From Pseudonocardia terrae (GTDB taxonomy: Bacteria > Actinomycetota > Actinomycetes > Mycobacteriales > Pseudonocardiaceae): a stretch of 41,149 nucleotides of DNA. The notes beneath the pieces were generated by a model. That model was not told the DNA's origin. It made no database searches and worked only from the letters and a program-made list of their open reading frames with translations. Made by a program: the position numbers and the translations under genes. Positions 23,464 to 31,338 of the stretch are shown in pieces. The DNA is taken from positions 1 to 41,149 of the forward strand of contig NZ_JAJTTE010000062.1 of assembly GCF_021343995.1 (NCBI RefSeq). Reading direction: 5' to 3'. The number at the start of each line of letters is the position of its first letter. Position 1 is the first letter of the stretch.

Positions 23464-25334
23464 CGGCCGCCGGCGGCCCGCTCCCCGTCCCCGGCAGCCT
23501 CGCCGCGGGCCGGCTCATCGCCGACCGCTACAAGCTGGAGCGGCGGATCGCCGTCGGTGGCATGGGCGAGGTCTGGGAGGCCCTCGACGAGCGGCTCGGC
23601 CGCCACGTGGCCGTCAAGGTGCTGCGCGGCGAGCTCTCCGACGACGACGAGTTCCTCCACCGCTTCCGCATCGAGGCGCGCACGGTGGCCTCGCTCAACC
23701 ACTCCGGCGTCGCGGCCATCCACGACTACGGCGAGGACGAGGTCACCGAGGACGGCCGGCGCACGGCCTACCTGGTGATGGAGCTGGTGCGGGGCGAGCC
23801 GCTGTCCGCGGTGATCGCGCGCGGCCCGATGGACCCCGCCGAGACGCTCCGGATCATGGAGCAGGCCGCGCACTCGCTCTACGCGGCCCACGAGCGCGGG
23901 TTCGTGCACCGGGACGTCAAGCCGGGGAACATCCTCATCCGCGTCGACGGCACCGTGAAGCTCACGGACTTCGGCATCGCCAAGGCCGCCAACGCCGTCC
24001 CCGTCACGCGCACCGGCATGGTGATGGGCACCGCCCACTACATCGCGCCCGAGCAGGCCAGCGGGGGCGAGGCCGGGCCGGAGGGCGACGTCTACTCGCT
24101 CGGCATCGTCGGCTACGAGTGCCTGGCTGGCCACCGCCCCTTCCGCGCCGACAACGCCGTGGCTGTCGCGATGATGCAGGTCCGGGACGCGCCGCCGCCC
24201 CTGCCGGAGTCGGTGCCGTGGCGGGTGCGGCAGCTGATCGAGACGATCCTGGTCAAGGACCCGGACCGGCGCTACGCCGACGGGGCCGAGCTGGCCGCCG
24301 CCGTCGCCGCCGTGCGCCGGGAGGAGGCGCTGCCCACGCCGAACCGGATGACCGCCCTCGGGCTGCGGCTGCCGTCGGCCGGACCGGACGGGGGCGCAGC
24401 CGGGGCCACGAGGGTCGCCGAGGCCGCCGACGGCCCCGCCGCGCACCGCCGGCGCAGCAAGCGGGAGCGGCGCGCCACGCGGGGGCGGGACCGGAACCGG
24501 ACGTCGTCGACTCCCTCGGCGACCCCGTCGCCCTCGTCGGGGAGTTCTCGCGCCGCGGACCGGGGTGAGGTCTCCTCGACGCCCTCCCTGCCGCCGGTGT
24601 CCCCCACGGCTCTTCCCACCCCGTCGGCCACCGCCTCGCCCGCCACTTCCTCGTCCACCGCCTCGCCCGCCACTTCCTCGTCCACCACCGCCTCGCCCGC
24701 GGCCGGGGTGCGGCCGCGAGCACAGCCCGAGTCCCCGGAGCGGGGCCGGTCGGACACGCCGGTCCCGGGCCGGCCCGGGTCGGCGCACCGGGCCCCTGAA
24801 TCGGGAACGGACCAGGGCGCGGACGGGCGACCGGCACCCGGCGGTGCCGCTCCGGGACCGCAGGCGCTCCGCCCGCCGAGCCCGGGCGTCGAGGCCTCCC
24901 GGCCCTCGCCGACCCCCACCCGTTCCGGCGGCGCCGCACGCACCGCCACCCCGCCGCCCGGGAGCGCGACACGCGCGGCCGCCGGACCACCGACCCCGGG
25001 GGCCGCCTCGCGCACGCCCCCGCCCCGCCCCCCGGTCGCGCCCGCGCCGCCGACCGAGCCGCTCAAGCTCGTCGCGCGGCAGCAGTCGCAGCGCTCGGGC
25101 ACGGTGCTGCTCGTGGCCTTCGTGCTGCTGATCGTCGCGGCCGTCGTCGTGGCGGCGCTCACGGTCCCCAAACTGTTCGCCGACGCCCCGACACCGTCCG
25201 CCGGGCCCGTACCGGACGGAACGCACACGCAGACCTCGCCGGGTAGCGTGACGGGCCAGGTGGCCGTCCTCGCCCGTCCGGCGGCACCGGCCGGACCCAC
25301 GGCCGTCCCGACCCGCACGGAGGAGATCCGGTGA
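23460..25334 (+). CDS. pknA: PknA, transmembrane Ser/Thr protein kinase
   Basis: 624 residues from the GTG at 23460 overlapping the pbpA stop. The kinase domain is about 20-290: glycine loop VGGMGEVW, Lys53 in VAVK, Glu72, HRDVKPGN with Asp152, DFG at 170-172 and an activation loop with VTRTG (Thr184/Thr186) that should be autophosphorylated. A long Pro/Ser/Thr/Arg linker of about 240 residues follows, including SSTASPATSSST repeats, then one membrane helix at about 546-569 and a 55-residue Pro-rich outer tail without sensor domain. The linker is longer than the cytoplasmic juxtamembrane part usual in mycobacterial PknA. The kinase controls division and wall synthesis with PknB, whose gene starts 109 bp later. 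Confidence 0.96.
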   Translation: MTAAGGPLPVPGSLAAGRLIADRYKLERRIAVGGMGEVWEALDERLGRHVAVKVLRGELSDDDEFLHRFRIEARTVASLNHSGVAAIHDYGEDEVTEDGRRTAYLVMELVRGEPLSAVIARGPMDPAETLRIMEQAAHSLYAAHERGFVHRDVKPGNILIRVDGTVKLTDFGIAKAANAVPVTRTGMVMGTAHYIAPEQASGGEAGPEGDVYSLGIVGYECLAGHRPFRADNAVAVAMMQVRDAPPPLPESVPWRVRQLIETILVKDPDRRYADGAELAAAVAAVRREEALPTPNRMTALGLRLPSAGPDGGAAGATRVAEAADGPAAHRRRSKRERRATRGRDRNRTSSTPSATPSPSSGSSRAADRGEVSSTPSLPPVSPTALPTPSATASPATSSSTASPATSSSTTASPAAGVRPRAQPESPERGRSDTPVPGRPGSAHRAPESGTDQGADGRPAPGGAAPGPQALRPPSPGVEASRPSPTPTRSGGAARTATPPPGSATRAAAGPPTPGAASRTPPPRPPVAPAPPTEPLKLVARQQSQRSGTVLLVAFVLLIVAAVVVAALTVPKLFADAPTPSAGPVPDGTHTQTSPGSVTGQVAVLARPAAPAGPTAVPTRTEEIR

Positions 25335-25443
25335 GCCCTCGCAGTCGCCGGGTCGGCGCACGCCCGGGGTGGCCGGGGAACGCGACGTCGCCCGCCCCGG
25401 GCATGATGGGACCCGCCCCCCACCCCCTCAGGAACCGGACCCG

Positions 25444-27387
25444 ATGACGACCCCCAAGCTGCTCTCCGAGCGCTACCAGCTGGGCGACACGCTCGGCTAC
25501 GGCGGCATGTCCGAGGTCCATCGCGGGATGGACACGCGTCTGGGCCGGGACGTCGCGATCAAGGTGCTGCGCGCCGACCTCGCGCGCGACCCCCAGTTCC
25601 AGCTGCGGTTCCGCCGGGAGGCGCAGAACGCCGCGGCCCTCAACCACCCCGCGATCGTCGCCGTGTACGACACCGGCGAGACCCAGACCGAGTTCGGCCC
25701 GCTGCCGTACATCGTCATGGAGTACGTCGACGGCCAGACCCTGCGGGAGATCGTCAAGACCACCGGCCCGCTCTCCCAGCAGCGGGTCATCGAGGTCATG
25801 GCCGACGTCTGTGCCGCGCTGGACTTCAGCCACCGGCACAACATCATCCACCGGGACGTCAAGCCCGCCAACGTCATGATCACCCGCAACGGCGCGGTGA
25901 AGGTGATGGACTTCGGCATCGCCCGCGCGCTGGGCGAGGGGCAGAACGTCACGCAGACCGCGGCCGTCATCGGCACGGCGCAGTACCTCTCCCCCGAGCA
26001 GGCGCGCGGCGAGCAGGTCGACGCGCGGTCGGACGTCTACGCCGCGGGCTGCGTGCTGTTCGAGCTGCTCACCGGCGAGCCGCCGTTCACCGGCGACACC
26101 CCGGTCGCGGTCGCCTACCAGCACGTGCGGGAGGACCCGCGGCGCCCGTCGGACGTCAACCCGCAGATCCCGCCGGCGCTCGACGCCGTCGTCCTCAAGG
26201 CGCTCTCGAAGAACCCGGCCAACCGGTACCAGTCCGCCGCCGAGATGCGCGCCGACCTCATCCGCGTGCGCAACGGTCAGCAGCCGCTCGCGCCGATGGT
26301 GATGAGCGAGGACGAGCGCACCGCGCTGCTCGCCGAGCAGACCGCCGCCACCCGGCGGATCTCCGGCGGCGGCCGGCACGCCCCGCCGCCGCCCCCGCAG
26401 ACCTGGGAGGACGAGGAGCCGCGCCGGCGCACCGGGCGCACGGTCGGGATCGTCGTCGGGGTGCTCGCGGCGCTCGCGCTGATCGGCTTCTTCGCCTACC
26501 AGGTGCTCGGCGGGCCGGCGCAGCCCGACCAGGTCGCCGTGCCTAACGTCGTCGGGCAGGATCCCGACGCCGCGCGCACCGCCGTCGTCAACGCCGGGCT
26601 GCTCGTGGACCTCAAGCAGGAGGCGTCCGACGTCGCGCTGACCAACAAGGTCACGCGCACGGACCCGGGCTCCAACGTGCAGGTCGCCGAACGCAGCCGC
26701 GTCACGATCTTCGTGGGTACCGGGCCCGCCGCGGCGACCGTGCCGGCCCTGTCCGGCAAGACCACGGACGAGGCCTCGGCGCTGCTGCAGCAGCGGGGCC
26801 TCAAGCTGGGCGAGCAGAGCACCCAGGAGACCTCGGACTCGAGCCTCGTCGGCAAGATCATCTCGTCGTCGCCCGCGGCCGGCGTCGACGCGCCTGGTGG
26901 CAGCGCCGTGTCGGTCGTGGTCGGCACGAAGCAGACCACCGTCGCGGTGCCGGACGTCACCGGGCAGAGCGCGGACCAGGCCAAGCAGACGCTGGCCAAC
27001 TCCGGGTTCACCTCCGTGCAGACGCAGAACGTCGACGGCGGCGGCCAGGACGGCTCCGTGGTGGGCACCAACCCCGCGGCCGGGACCAAGGTGGCGCCGG
27101 GCACCACCATCACGCTGCAGATCTCGCGCGGCAACCAGGTGCAGATGCCCAACGTCGTCGGCCAGTCCGTCAACGACGCGGTCGACCAGCTGCGCTCGGC
27201 CGGCATCCGCAACTACCAGCTGCAGGCCACGCAGGTGAACGACTCCTCGCAGAACAACCGGGTGGTCAAGACGGACCCCTCGGCCGGGAAGTCCGTCGAC
27301 CCGGAGGACACGGTCACGCTGGTCGTCGGCCAGTCGTCCGGCAACGGCGGAGGCGGCGGCGGCGGATTCTTCGGAGGCGGGAACTGA
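25444..27387 (+). CDS. pknB: PknB, PASTA-domain Ser/Thr protein kinase
   Basis: 647 residues from ATG at 25444. The kinase domain (about 10-280) has GYGGMSEVH, Lys40 in VAIK, Glu59, HRDVKPAN with Asp138, DFG at 156-158 and the activation-loop pair Thr170/Thr172 (NVTQTAAVIGT), equal to the autophosphorylated pair of mycobacterial PknB. A Pro/Arg linker leads to one membrane helix at 333-356. Outside are four PASTA repeats from about 364 to 635 (VAVPNVVGQ, ATVPALSGK, VAVPDVTGQ, VQMPNVVGQ), which bind muropeptides and lipid II. The C-terminus is Gly-rich. An internal promoter may exist in the 109-bp gap before it. The TGA overlaps the ATG of trpG. Confidence 0.98.
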   Translation: MTTPKLLSERYQLGDTLGYGGMSEVHRGMDTRLGRDVAIKVLRADLARDPQFQLRFRREAQNAAALNHPAIVAVYDTGETQTEFGPLPYIVMEYVDGQTLREIVKTTGPLSQQRVIEVMADVCAALDFSHRHNIIHRDVKPANVMITRNGAVKVMDFGIARALGEGQNVTQTAAVIGTAQYLSPEQARGEQVDARSDVYAAGCVLFELLTGEPPFTGDTPVAVAYQHVREDPRRPSDVNPQIPPALDAVVLKALSKNPANRYQSAAEMRADLIRVRNGQQPLAPMVMSEDERTALLAEQTAATRRISGGGRHAPPPPPQTWEDEEPRRRTGRTVGIVVGVLAALALIGFFAYQVLGGPAQPDQVAVPNVVGQDPDAARTAVVNAGLLVDLKQEASDVALTNKVTRTDPGSNVQVAERSRVTIFVGTGPAAATVPALSGKTTDEASALLQQRGLKLGEQSTQETSDSSLVGKIISSSPAAGVDAPGGSAVSVVVGTKQTTVAVPDVTGQSADQAKQTLANSGFTSVQTQNVDGGGQDGSVVGTNPAAGTKVAPGTTITLQISRGNQVQMPNVVGQSVNDAVDQLRSAGIRNYQLQATQVNDSSQNNRVVKTDPSAGKSVDPEDTVTLVVGQSSGNGGGGGGGFFGGGN

Positions 27388-28028
27388 TGCGCGTCCTGGT
27401 CGTCGACAACTACGACAGCTTCGTCTACAACCTCGTCCAGTACCTGGCGCAGCTCGGCGTCGAGCCGGTCGTCGTGCGCAACGACGCGCTGTCCCCCGGG
27501 CTGGACGAGCTCGACGAGGTGGGCGCGGTCCTCGTCAGCCCCGGCCCCGGCATCCCCGAGGAGGCCGGCCGCAGCATCGAGGTCATCCGGGCCGCCGGGG
27601 ACCGGAACCTGCCGCTGCTGGGGGTCTGCCTCGGCCACCAGGCCATCGGCGTGGCCTGGGGCGGCGTGGTGGAGCGGGCTCCGGAGCTGCTGCACGGCAA
27701 GACCTCGCAGGTCTTCCACGAGGGCGTCGGCGTGCTGCGCGGGCTGCCCGAGCCCTTCACCGCCACGCGGTACCACTCGCTGTCGATCCGGCCGGACACG
27801 GTGCCGGTCGAGCTCGAGGTCACCGGGCGCACGGAGACGGGCCTGATCATGGCGGTGCGGCACAAGGACCTGCCGATCGAGGGGGTCCAGTTCCACCCCG
27901 AGTCCGTGCTCACCGAGGGCGGGCATCGGATGCTGGCCAACTGGCTCGCGAGCGCCGGGCACGAGGTGCCCGAGGAGCTCGTCCGCCGGCTCGGCGACGA
28001 GGTCGCCGCCCTCACCGCCCAGGTCTGA
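27387..28028 (+). CDS. trpG: Class I glutamine amidotransferase, anthranilate/aminodeoxychorismate synthase component II
   Basis: 213 residues from ATG at 27387, overlapping the pknB stop. Triad: nucleophile Cys in GVCLGHQAIG, His and Glu in FHPESV. VVDNYDSFVYNLVQYL and SPGPG are the standard N-terminal and oxyanion motifs. The protein releases ammonia from glutamine for its chorismate-using partner, either TrpE for tryptophan or PabB for folate; it cannot be decided from sequence, and the pknB-linked copy is usually named trpG or pabA. In Mycobacterium tuberculosis the homologue next to pknB faces the other way; here it is in the same strand and coupled, so it joins the kinase operon. A GC hairpin follows. 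Confidence 0.95.
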   Translation: MRVLVVDNYDSFVYNLVQYLAQLGVEPVVVRNDALSPGLDELDEVGAVLVSPGPGIPEEAGRSIEVIRAAGDRNLPLLGVCLGHQAIGVAWGGVVERAPELLHGKTSQVFHEGVGVLRGLPEPFTATRYHSLSIRPDTVPVELEVTGRTETGLIMAVRHKDLPIEGVQFHPESVLTEGGHRMLANWLASAGHEVPEELVRRLGDEVAALTAQV

Positions 28029-28035
28029 CCCGGCA

Positions 28036-28064
28036 CGGGCGGGGCCCGGGTCCCGCCATGCCCG
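28036..28064 (+). terminator. Terminator after trpG
   Basis: CGGGC GGG (28036 on) pairs with CCCGCC-AT-GCCCG (to 28064) around a GCCCGGGT loop. It closes the fhaA-trpG operon 8 bp after the stop. The stem has a two-base bulge, so strength is moderate. Confidence 0.5.
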
Positions 28065-28202
28065 ATCCGGGGTGTTCGTGCTGATCGCGGGCCTCGTGCC
28101 CGGCCCGCGGCGCCCGCATGTCGGCTACGGTGGTCGCGAGCGGTGCGCGCGACCGGCGTGCACCACCCCGCGTCACCCCGAGAGAGCTCCACGAGGTCCC
28201 CG

Positions 28203-28463
28203 ATGCCCAAGTCCAAGGTCCGCAAGAAGGTCGCCTACACGCCCCCGGCGGCCGACCGGAAGCCGGTGAAGATCAAGGGCCCCACCCATCCCGCGTACGT
28301 CGTCATCATGCTGGGTGTGGGCCTGCTCGGGCTGGCCTGGCTGATCACCGACTACCTGGCCCGCGACGCGATCCCCTTCATGCAGGCGCTGGGCGGCGCG
28401 AACTTCCTCGTCGGCTTCGGGCTGATCGTCATCGCCCTGCTCATGTCGATGCGCTGGCGCTAG
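28203..28463 (+). CDS. crgA: CrgA, cell division protein
   Basis: 86 residues from ATG at 28203. It has the short basic N-terminus (PKSKVRKKVAYTPP), then two membrane helices (YVVIMLGVGLLGLAWLITDYL and NFLVGFGLIVIALLMSMRWR) separated by a short outer loop, exactly the CrgA pattern. CrgA sits at the septum and links FtsZ-associated and wall-synthesising proteins such as FtsQ, PBPs and CwsA in mycobacteria; it inhibits septation in Streptomyces. Between trpG and crgA other actinobacteria often carry a DUF881 protein and a class E sortase; both are absent here. A -10-like TACGGT stands in the upstream 170 bp. The gene is followed by the DnaA-box pair. Confidence 0.96.
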   Translation: MPKSKVRKKVAYTPPAADRKPVKIKGPTHPAYVVIMLGVGLLGLAWLITDYLARDAIPFMQALGGANFLVGFGLIVIALLMSMRWR

Positions 28464-28555
28464 TCGATCAGGTAGTAACGCTGCGTGATCCAGGCCATAT
28501 CTGCCGTCGCAGGGCGCTGAGCAGCGAAAACTACAGGTGTGTTATTCATCCCCAC

Positions 28556-28577
28556 TGTGGACAAGCCCTGTGGATAA
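28556..28577 (-). promoter_or_regulatory. Pair of perfect DnaA boxes
   Basis: TGTGGACAA (28556-28564) and TGTGGATAA (28569-28577) are, on the minus strand, TTGTCCACA and TTATCCACA, the actinobacterial and the classical DnaA box. They lie 13 bp apart in the same orientation in an AT-richer stretch between crgA and the PH-domain gene, ending 14 bp before that gene's start. Two exact 9-mers of this kind side by side are very unlikely by chance in such GC-rich DNA. Confidence 0.75.
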
Positions 28578-28591
28578 CCCTCATAGCTACG

Positions 28592-29026
28592 ATGCGTGAG
28601 CACCAGTGGGCCCCGGCCGCGGGGCTGGTCGTGCTGGCCTGGGTCCTGGCCGCGGGCGCCCTCGGCTGGCTCGTCGCCCTGTTCCTGGGCGGCGCCGATC
28701 CGGCCGGGCGGCTGATCGCCGCGGTCGCCGCGCTCGGGCTCGCGTACGCCGCCCTGGTCGGCACGATCGCCCGGCCGCGGCTCGCCCTGCACCGGCACGG
28801 GCTCGAGGTGCGCAGCCTCACCCGCACGCGGTCCGTCGACTGGCCCGCCGTGCAGCAGGTGCGCGTGCTACGGACCCGCCGCTTCGGCCGCGAGACCAGC
28901 CTCCTGGAGCTGGACCTGCTGGTCGGCGGCGAGGAGCGCCTCGTGGTGCTGGGCCGGCTGGACCTGGGCGCGGATCCCGAGGACGTCGCCGAGGTCGTGC
29001 GGCCGTACCTCCCCAGCCGCTCCTGA
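28592..29026 (+). CDS. PH-domain-containing membrane protein
   Basis: 144 residues from ATG at 28592. Two closely spaced membrane helices (PAAGLVVLAWVLAAGALGWLVALFLG and GRLIAAVAALGLAYAALVG) are followed by a small PH-like domain (RLALHRHGLEVRSLTRTRSVDWPAVQQVRVLRTRRFG...LLELDLLV). This is the architecture and chromosomal position of the conserved protein encoded between ppiA and crgA in Mycobacterium (Rv0010c type). Function is not known; location suggests a role in envelope or division. The start is only 14 bp after the second DnaA box, so its promoter region and the boxes overlap and DnaA could influence transcription. A repeat island follows. Confidence 0.88.
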   Translation: MREHQWAPAAGLVVLAWVLAAGALGWLVALFLGGADPAGRLIAAVAALGLAYAALVGTIARPRLALHRHGLEVRSLTRTRSVDWPAVQQVRVLRTRRFGRETSLLELDLLVGGEERLVVLGRLDLGADPEDVAEVVRPYLPSRS

Positions 29027-29106
29027 GCAGCCCGCCGGTCGGTGTCGACCTTCTCTCGGCACGGAACCGGAGGCCATGGGTCGGGGTGCGCATCACCTCG
29101 GGCTGC

Positions 29107-29554
29107 GATCACTCTTCGCGGACGGAGAGGGCCGGATCTCGACCTTCTCCGCCCGGGACCGACGATCACGGCCTGGGCGCGCGTGAGCCCAGAGCGTGAT
29201 CACTGACCATGGACGAGGAGGGTCGATATCCGACCGGCAGCGTCCCTAACGAGTGATCATGGCGACGTGGGGTCTCGAAGCGCGGTGACCAGCTCGTCAT
29301 CGTGAGCCGCGGTCGCGATGGTCCACCGCTTCGATCTGCGGCAGTGCTGGTCTCAGGGCTCCGGTCTTCGCTGTCGTGGACGGCGCTTCCCGTGCACGAT
29401 CGCCGATCATGGGCGGCGACGGTCGGATTTCGACCTTCTCTGTCCAGGATCGACGATCATGGTCGTAGCCAGCCTGCACGCCAGGTCGTGATCACCATCC
29501 ATGGACGGGGACGGCCGGAATTCGACGCTCTGCATCCACGACAGGTGATCATGG
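29107..29554. repeat. Array of palindromic GATC-pair repeats (island C)
   Basis: Four units have GATC pairs exactly 57 bp apart: 29107/29164, 29198/29255, 29398/29455 and 29490/29547. Each contains a 52-bp stretch of constant length (29120-29171, 29211-29262, 29411-29462, 29503-29554) with the pattern GGACGGRGA-GGSCGG-ATTTCGACCTTCTC, ending GACGATCATGG. The unit ends are inverted copies of each other (for example GATCRCC...TGG against its complement), so each is an imperfect hairpin. The GCACGG-type core is shared with island B (GCACGGGTCCGACGATCA there, GCCCGGGACCGACGATCA here). The surrounding 29027-29640 holds no gene that I can support. Confidence 0.8.
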
Positions 29555-29726
29555 TCTGCGGGTCCCTCCCGGGTGCACCTGATGGATCCGTCATGATCAC
29601 CCTGACGGCCCAGCGATCCTCACCCTCCGCCGAGCGTCCGCGGGCAGGTGTGCCACCTCCGGAGGCTCGCCCCGGAGGCCATCGCCTTCCTAGGCTCGGT
29701 CTGCCGACGAGGAAAGGGAGATCACC

Positions 29727-29798
29727 ATGATCGCCAGGACGCCGATGCGTGGGACCGACGGCTGCTCCACCGGCTGCGGGTGCAGCAAGCCGGAGTGA
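29727..29798 (+). CDS. 23-residue Cys-rich peptide gene
   Basis: The frame starts ATG at 29727, 6 bp after a strong ribosome site (GGAAAGGGAG, 29711-29720), and encodes MIARTPMRGTDG followed by CSTGCGCSKPE, then TGA. Three Cys lie in seven residues, a pattern suited to metal or cluster binding. A -10-like TAGGCT lies near 29693, and a good hairpin terminator begins 4 bp after the stop. Promoter, ribosome site, frame and terminator together make a real mini-gene likely although it is far too short for ordinary gene finders. The downstream neighbour is on the other strand, so it is not a leader peptide of that gene. I do not recognise a family. Confidence 0.5.
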   Translation: MIARTPMRGTDGCSTGCGCSKPE

Positions 29799-29802
29799 GT
29801 CC

Positions 29803-29837
29803 GGTGGCCGGGGACCGACGACGTTCCCCGGCCCACC
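29803..29837 (+). terminator. Terminator between the mini-gene and the rhomboid gene
   Basis: GGTGGCCGGGGA (29803-29814) pairs with TCCCCGGCCCACC (29825-29837), with one bulged C and a ten-base loop. It follows the Cys-rich mini-gene by 4 bp and also lies beyond the 3' end of the convergent rhomboid gene. Confidence 0.7.
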
Positions 29838-29863
29838 CTGCGTACGCGGCCGGTTCAGACGAA

Positions 29864-30736
29864 TCAGACGAAGGCGACCGCGGCGGCGCGCCCGGCGATC
29901 ACCGTCAGCACCACGACCGTGAGCACGACCAGCGCCCCGGTCTGCAGCGCCGTGCGGTTGCGCACGTTCGGCACGTGCACCAGCGCCACCGTGGCGGCGG
30001 CACCGACCACCAGCCCGCCCAGGTGGCCGACCAGCGAGATCCCCGGCACGACCACGCTCAGCACGAGGTTCACCACGACGAGGCCGACGACCTGGCCGGT
30101 GGGGACCCGCAGCCGCCGGGCGATCACGAACAGCGCGCCCATCAACCCGAACACGGCGCCCGAGGCACCGGCCACGAGCGAGGCGGGCGGGGACAACAGC
30201 ATCACGGCGGCCGCCCCGCCGAGCAGCGACACCAGGTAGACCGCGAGGAAGCGGACCCGCCCCAGCACGGGCTCGAGCTCCCGCCCGATCACCCAGAGCG
30301 CCAGCATGTTGAACACGAGGTGCAGCGGCCCGTAGTGCAGGAACCCGGCCGTCAGCGGCCGCCACCAGTCGCCGCCGGCCACCAGGCCCGGAACCAGCAC
30401 CCACTCGCGGAAGAGCGGCGCGGCCTCGTTGGACCCGATGCTGCGCGCCTGGGCGGCGGTGAACACGTACAGCGCCACGTTGAGCGCCACGAGCACGGGC
30501 ACCACGAGCGGACGACCGCCGGGCTCGGCGCCCACCACCGTCCTTCCCCGCCGGACGCCCCGACCGCCCTGGTACACGCAGTCGACGCACTGCTGGCCGA
30601 CCGCGGCGTCGCGCAGGCACTCGGGGCAGGCGGGCCGGCCGCACCGCGTGCAGCGCAGCCCCGTCGGCCGGTCCGGGTGCCGGGCGCAGGCCGGCAGCGC
30701 CGCCGTGGGTTCGGGCGGTCCGGCGGGGTACGTCAA
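29864..30736 (-). CDS. Rhomboid-family intramembrane serine protease with B-box-like zinc finger
   Basis: 290 residues, probably from a TTG at 30736, 8 bp after the ppiA stop; no ATG or GTG lies between. The N-terminus holds a zinc-finger pattern, CARHPDRPTGLRCTRCGRPACPECL then QQCVDC, like a B-box. Six membrane helices follow, with FLHYGPLHLVFNM (His and Asn of the oxyanion site), the nucleophile Ser in GASGAVFG and the catalytic His in GHLGGLVVG. Rhomboids cut membrane proteins within the bilayer. The gene is co-transcribed with ppiA, an arrangement also seen near crgA in Streptomyces. Substrate unknown. It converges on the Cys-rich mini-gene. Confidence 0.93.
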   Translation of the reverse strand: MTYPAGPPEPTAALPACARHPDRPTGLRCTRCGRPACPECLRDAAVGQQCVDCVYQGGRGVRRGRTVVGAEPGGRPLVVPVLVALNVALYVFTAAQARSIGSNEAAPLFREWVLVPGLVAGGDWWRPLTAGFLHYGPLHLVFNMLALWVIGRELEPVLGRVRFLAVYLVSLLGGAAAVMLLSPPASLVAGASGAVFGLMGALFVIARRLRVPTGQVVGLVVVNLVLSVVVPGISLVGHLGGLVVGAAATVALVHVPNVRNRTALQTGALVVLTVVVLTVIAGRAAAVAFV

Positions 30737-30744
30737 TTCGGGTC

Positions 30745-31284
30745 CTACTCGACGTCGATGTGCTGGATCACCACGTCCGTGAGCGGCCGGTCGGCGCGGT
30801 CGGTCGCGGTGTTCGCGATCGTGTCGACGACGGCACGGGACTCGGCGTCGGCCACCTCGCCGAAGATCGTGTGGCGGCGGTTGAGGTGCGGCGTCGGGCC
30901 CACGGTGATGAAGAACTGGGAGCCGTTGGTGCCGGGCCCCGCGTTCGCCATCGCCAGCAGGTAGGGGCGGTCGAACTTGAGCTCGGGGTGGAACTCGTCC
31001 CCGAACTGGTAGCCCGGGCCGCCGCGACCCGTGCCGGTCGGGTCGCCGCCCTGGATCATGAAGCCGCTGATCACGCGGTGGAAGACCGAGCCGTCGTAGA
31101 ACGGCCCGCTGTCGCTGCCGGCGGCGTTCGGCTGCGAGTACTCCTTCTTGCCGGTCGCGAGACCGACGAAGTTCTCCACCGTCTTGGGCGCGTGGTCCGG
31201 GAAGAGGATGATCCGGATGTCGCCCTCGGACGTCCGCAGCGTCGCGGTCTGCTTCGAGTTGCCTGGTGCAGTCACGTCGTCCAT
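30745..31284 (-). CDS. ppiA: Cyclophilin-type peptidyl-prolyl cis-trans isomerase
   Basis: 179 residues from ATG at 31284. Cyclophilin marks: FHRVISGFMIQGGD with the catalytic Arg, FGDEF, LAMANAGPGTNGSQFFIT with Gln and Phe of the active site, and HLNRRHTIFGEV with the binding His. No signal peptide is visible, so it is cytoplasmic. It speeds proline isomerisation during folding. In mycobacteria ppiA is in the same neighbourhood (cwsA, ppiA, PH-domain gene, crgA), and here the order is preserved with a rhomboid gene inserted. It is divergent from the CwsA-like gene across a 54-bp shared promoter region. Confidence 0.96.
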   Translation of the reverse strand: MDDVTAPGNSKQTATLRTSEGDIRIILFPDHAPKTVENFVGLATGKKEYSQPNAAGSDSGPFYDGSVFHRVISGFMIQGGDPTGTGRGGPGYQFGDEFHPELKFDRPYLLAMANAGPGTNGSQFFITVGPTPHLNRRHTIFGEVADAESRAVVDTIANTATDRADRPLTDVVIQHIDVE

Positions 31285-31338
31285 CGTGCCAGGGTCGGTG
31301 GGGCACGCCACCCCGGCACTACCACGAGCGGAGGCCCC

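Noticed and set aside
23605..23614. CACGTG-containing sequence in pknA as another parS
   Set aside because: Only the inner CCACGTGG is symmetric; the flanking GTT/AAC of parS is missing and the site is within a conserved coding motif.
20890..25361. Long overlapping open frames across rodA, pbpA and pknA in other frames and strands
   Set aside because: Arg/Ala/Pro-rich translations without motifs; the annotated frames carry all family motifs and coupled starts.
29727..29798. Cys-rich mini-gene as a cysteine-responsive leader peptide
   Set aside because: The next gene is on the opposite strand and a terminator follows directly.
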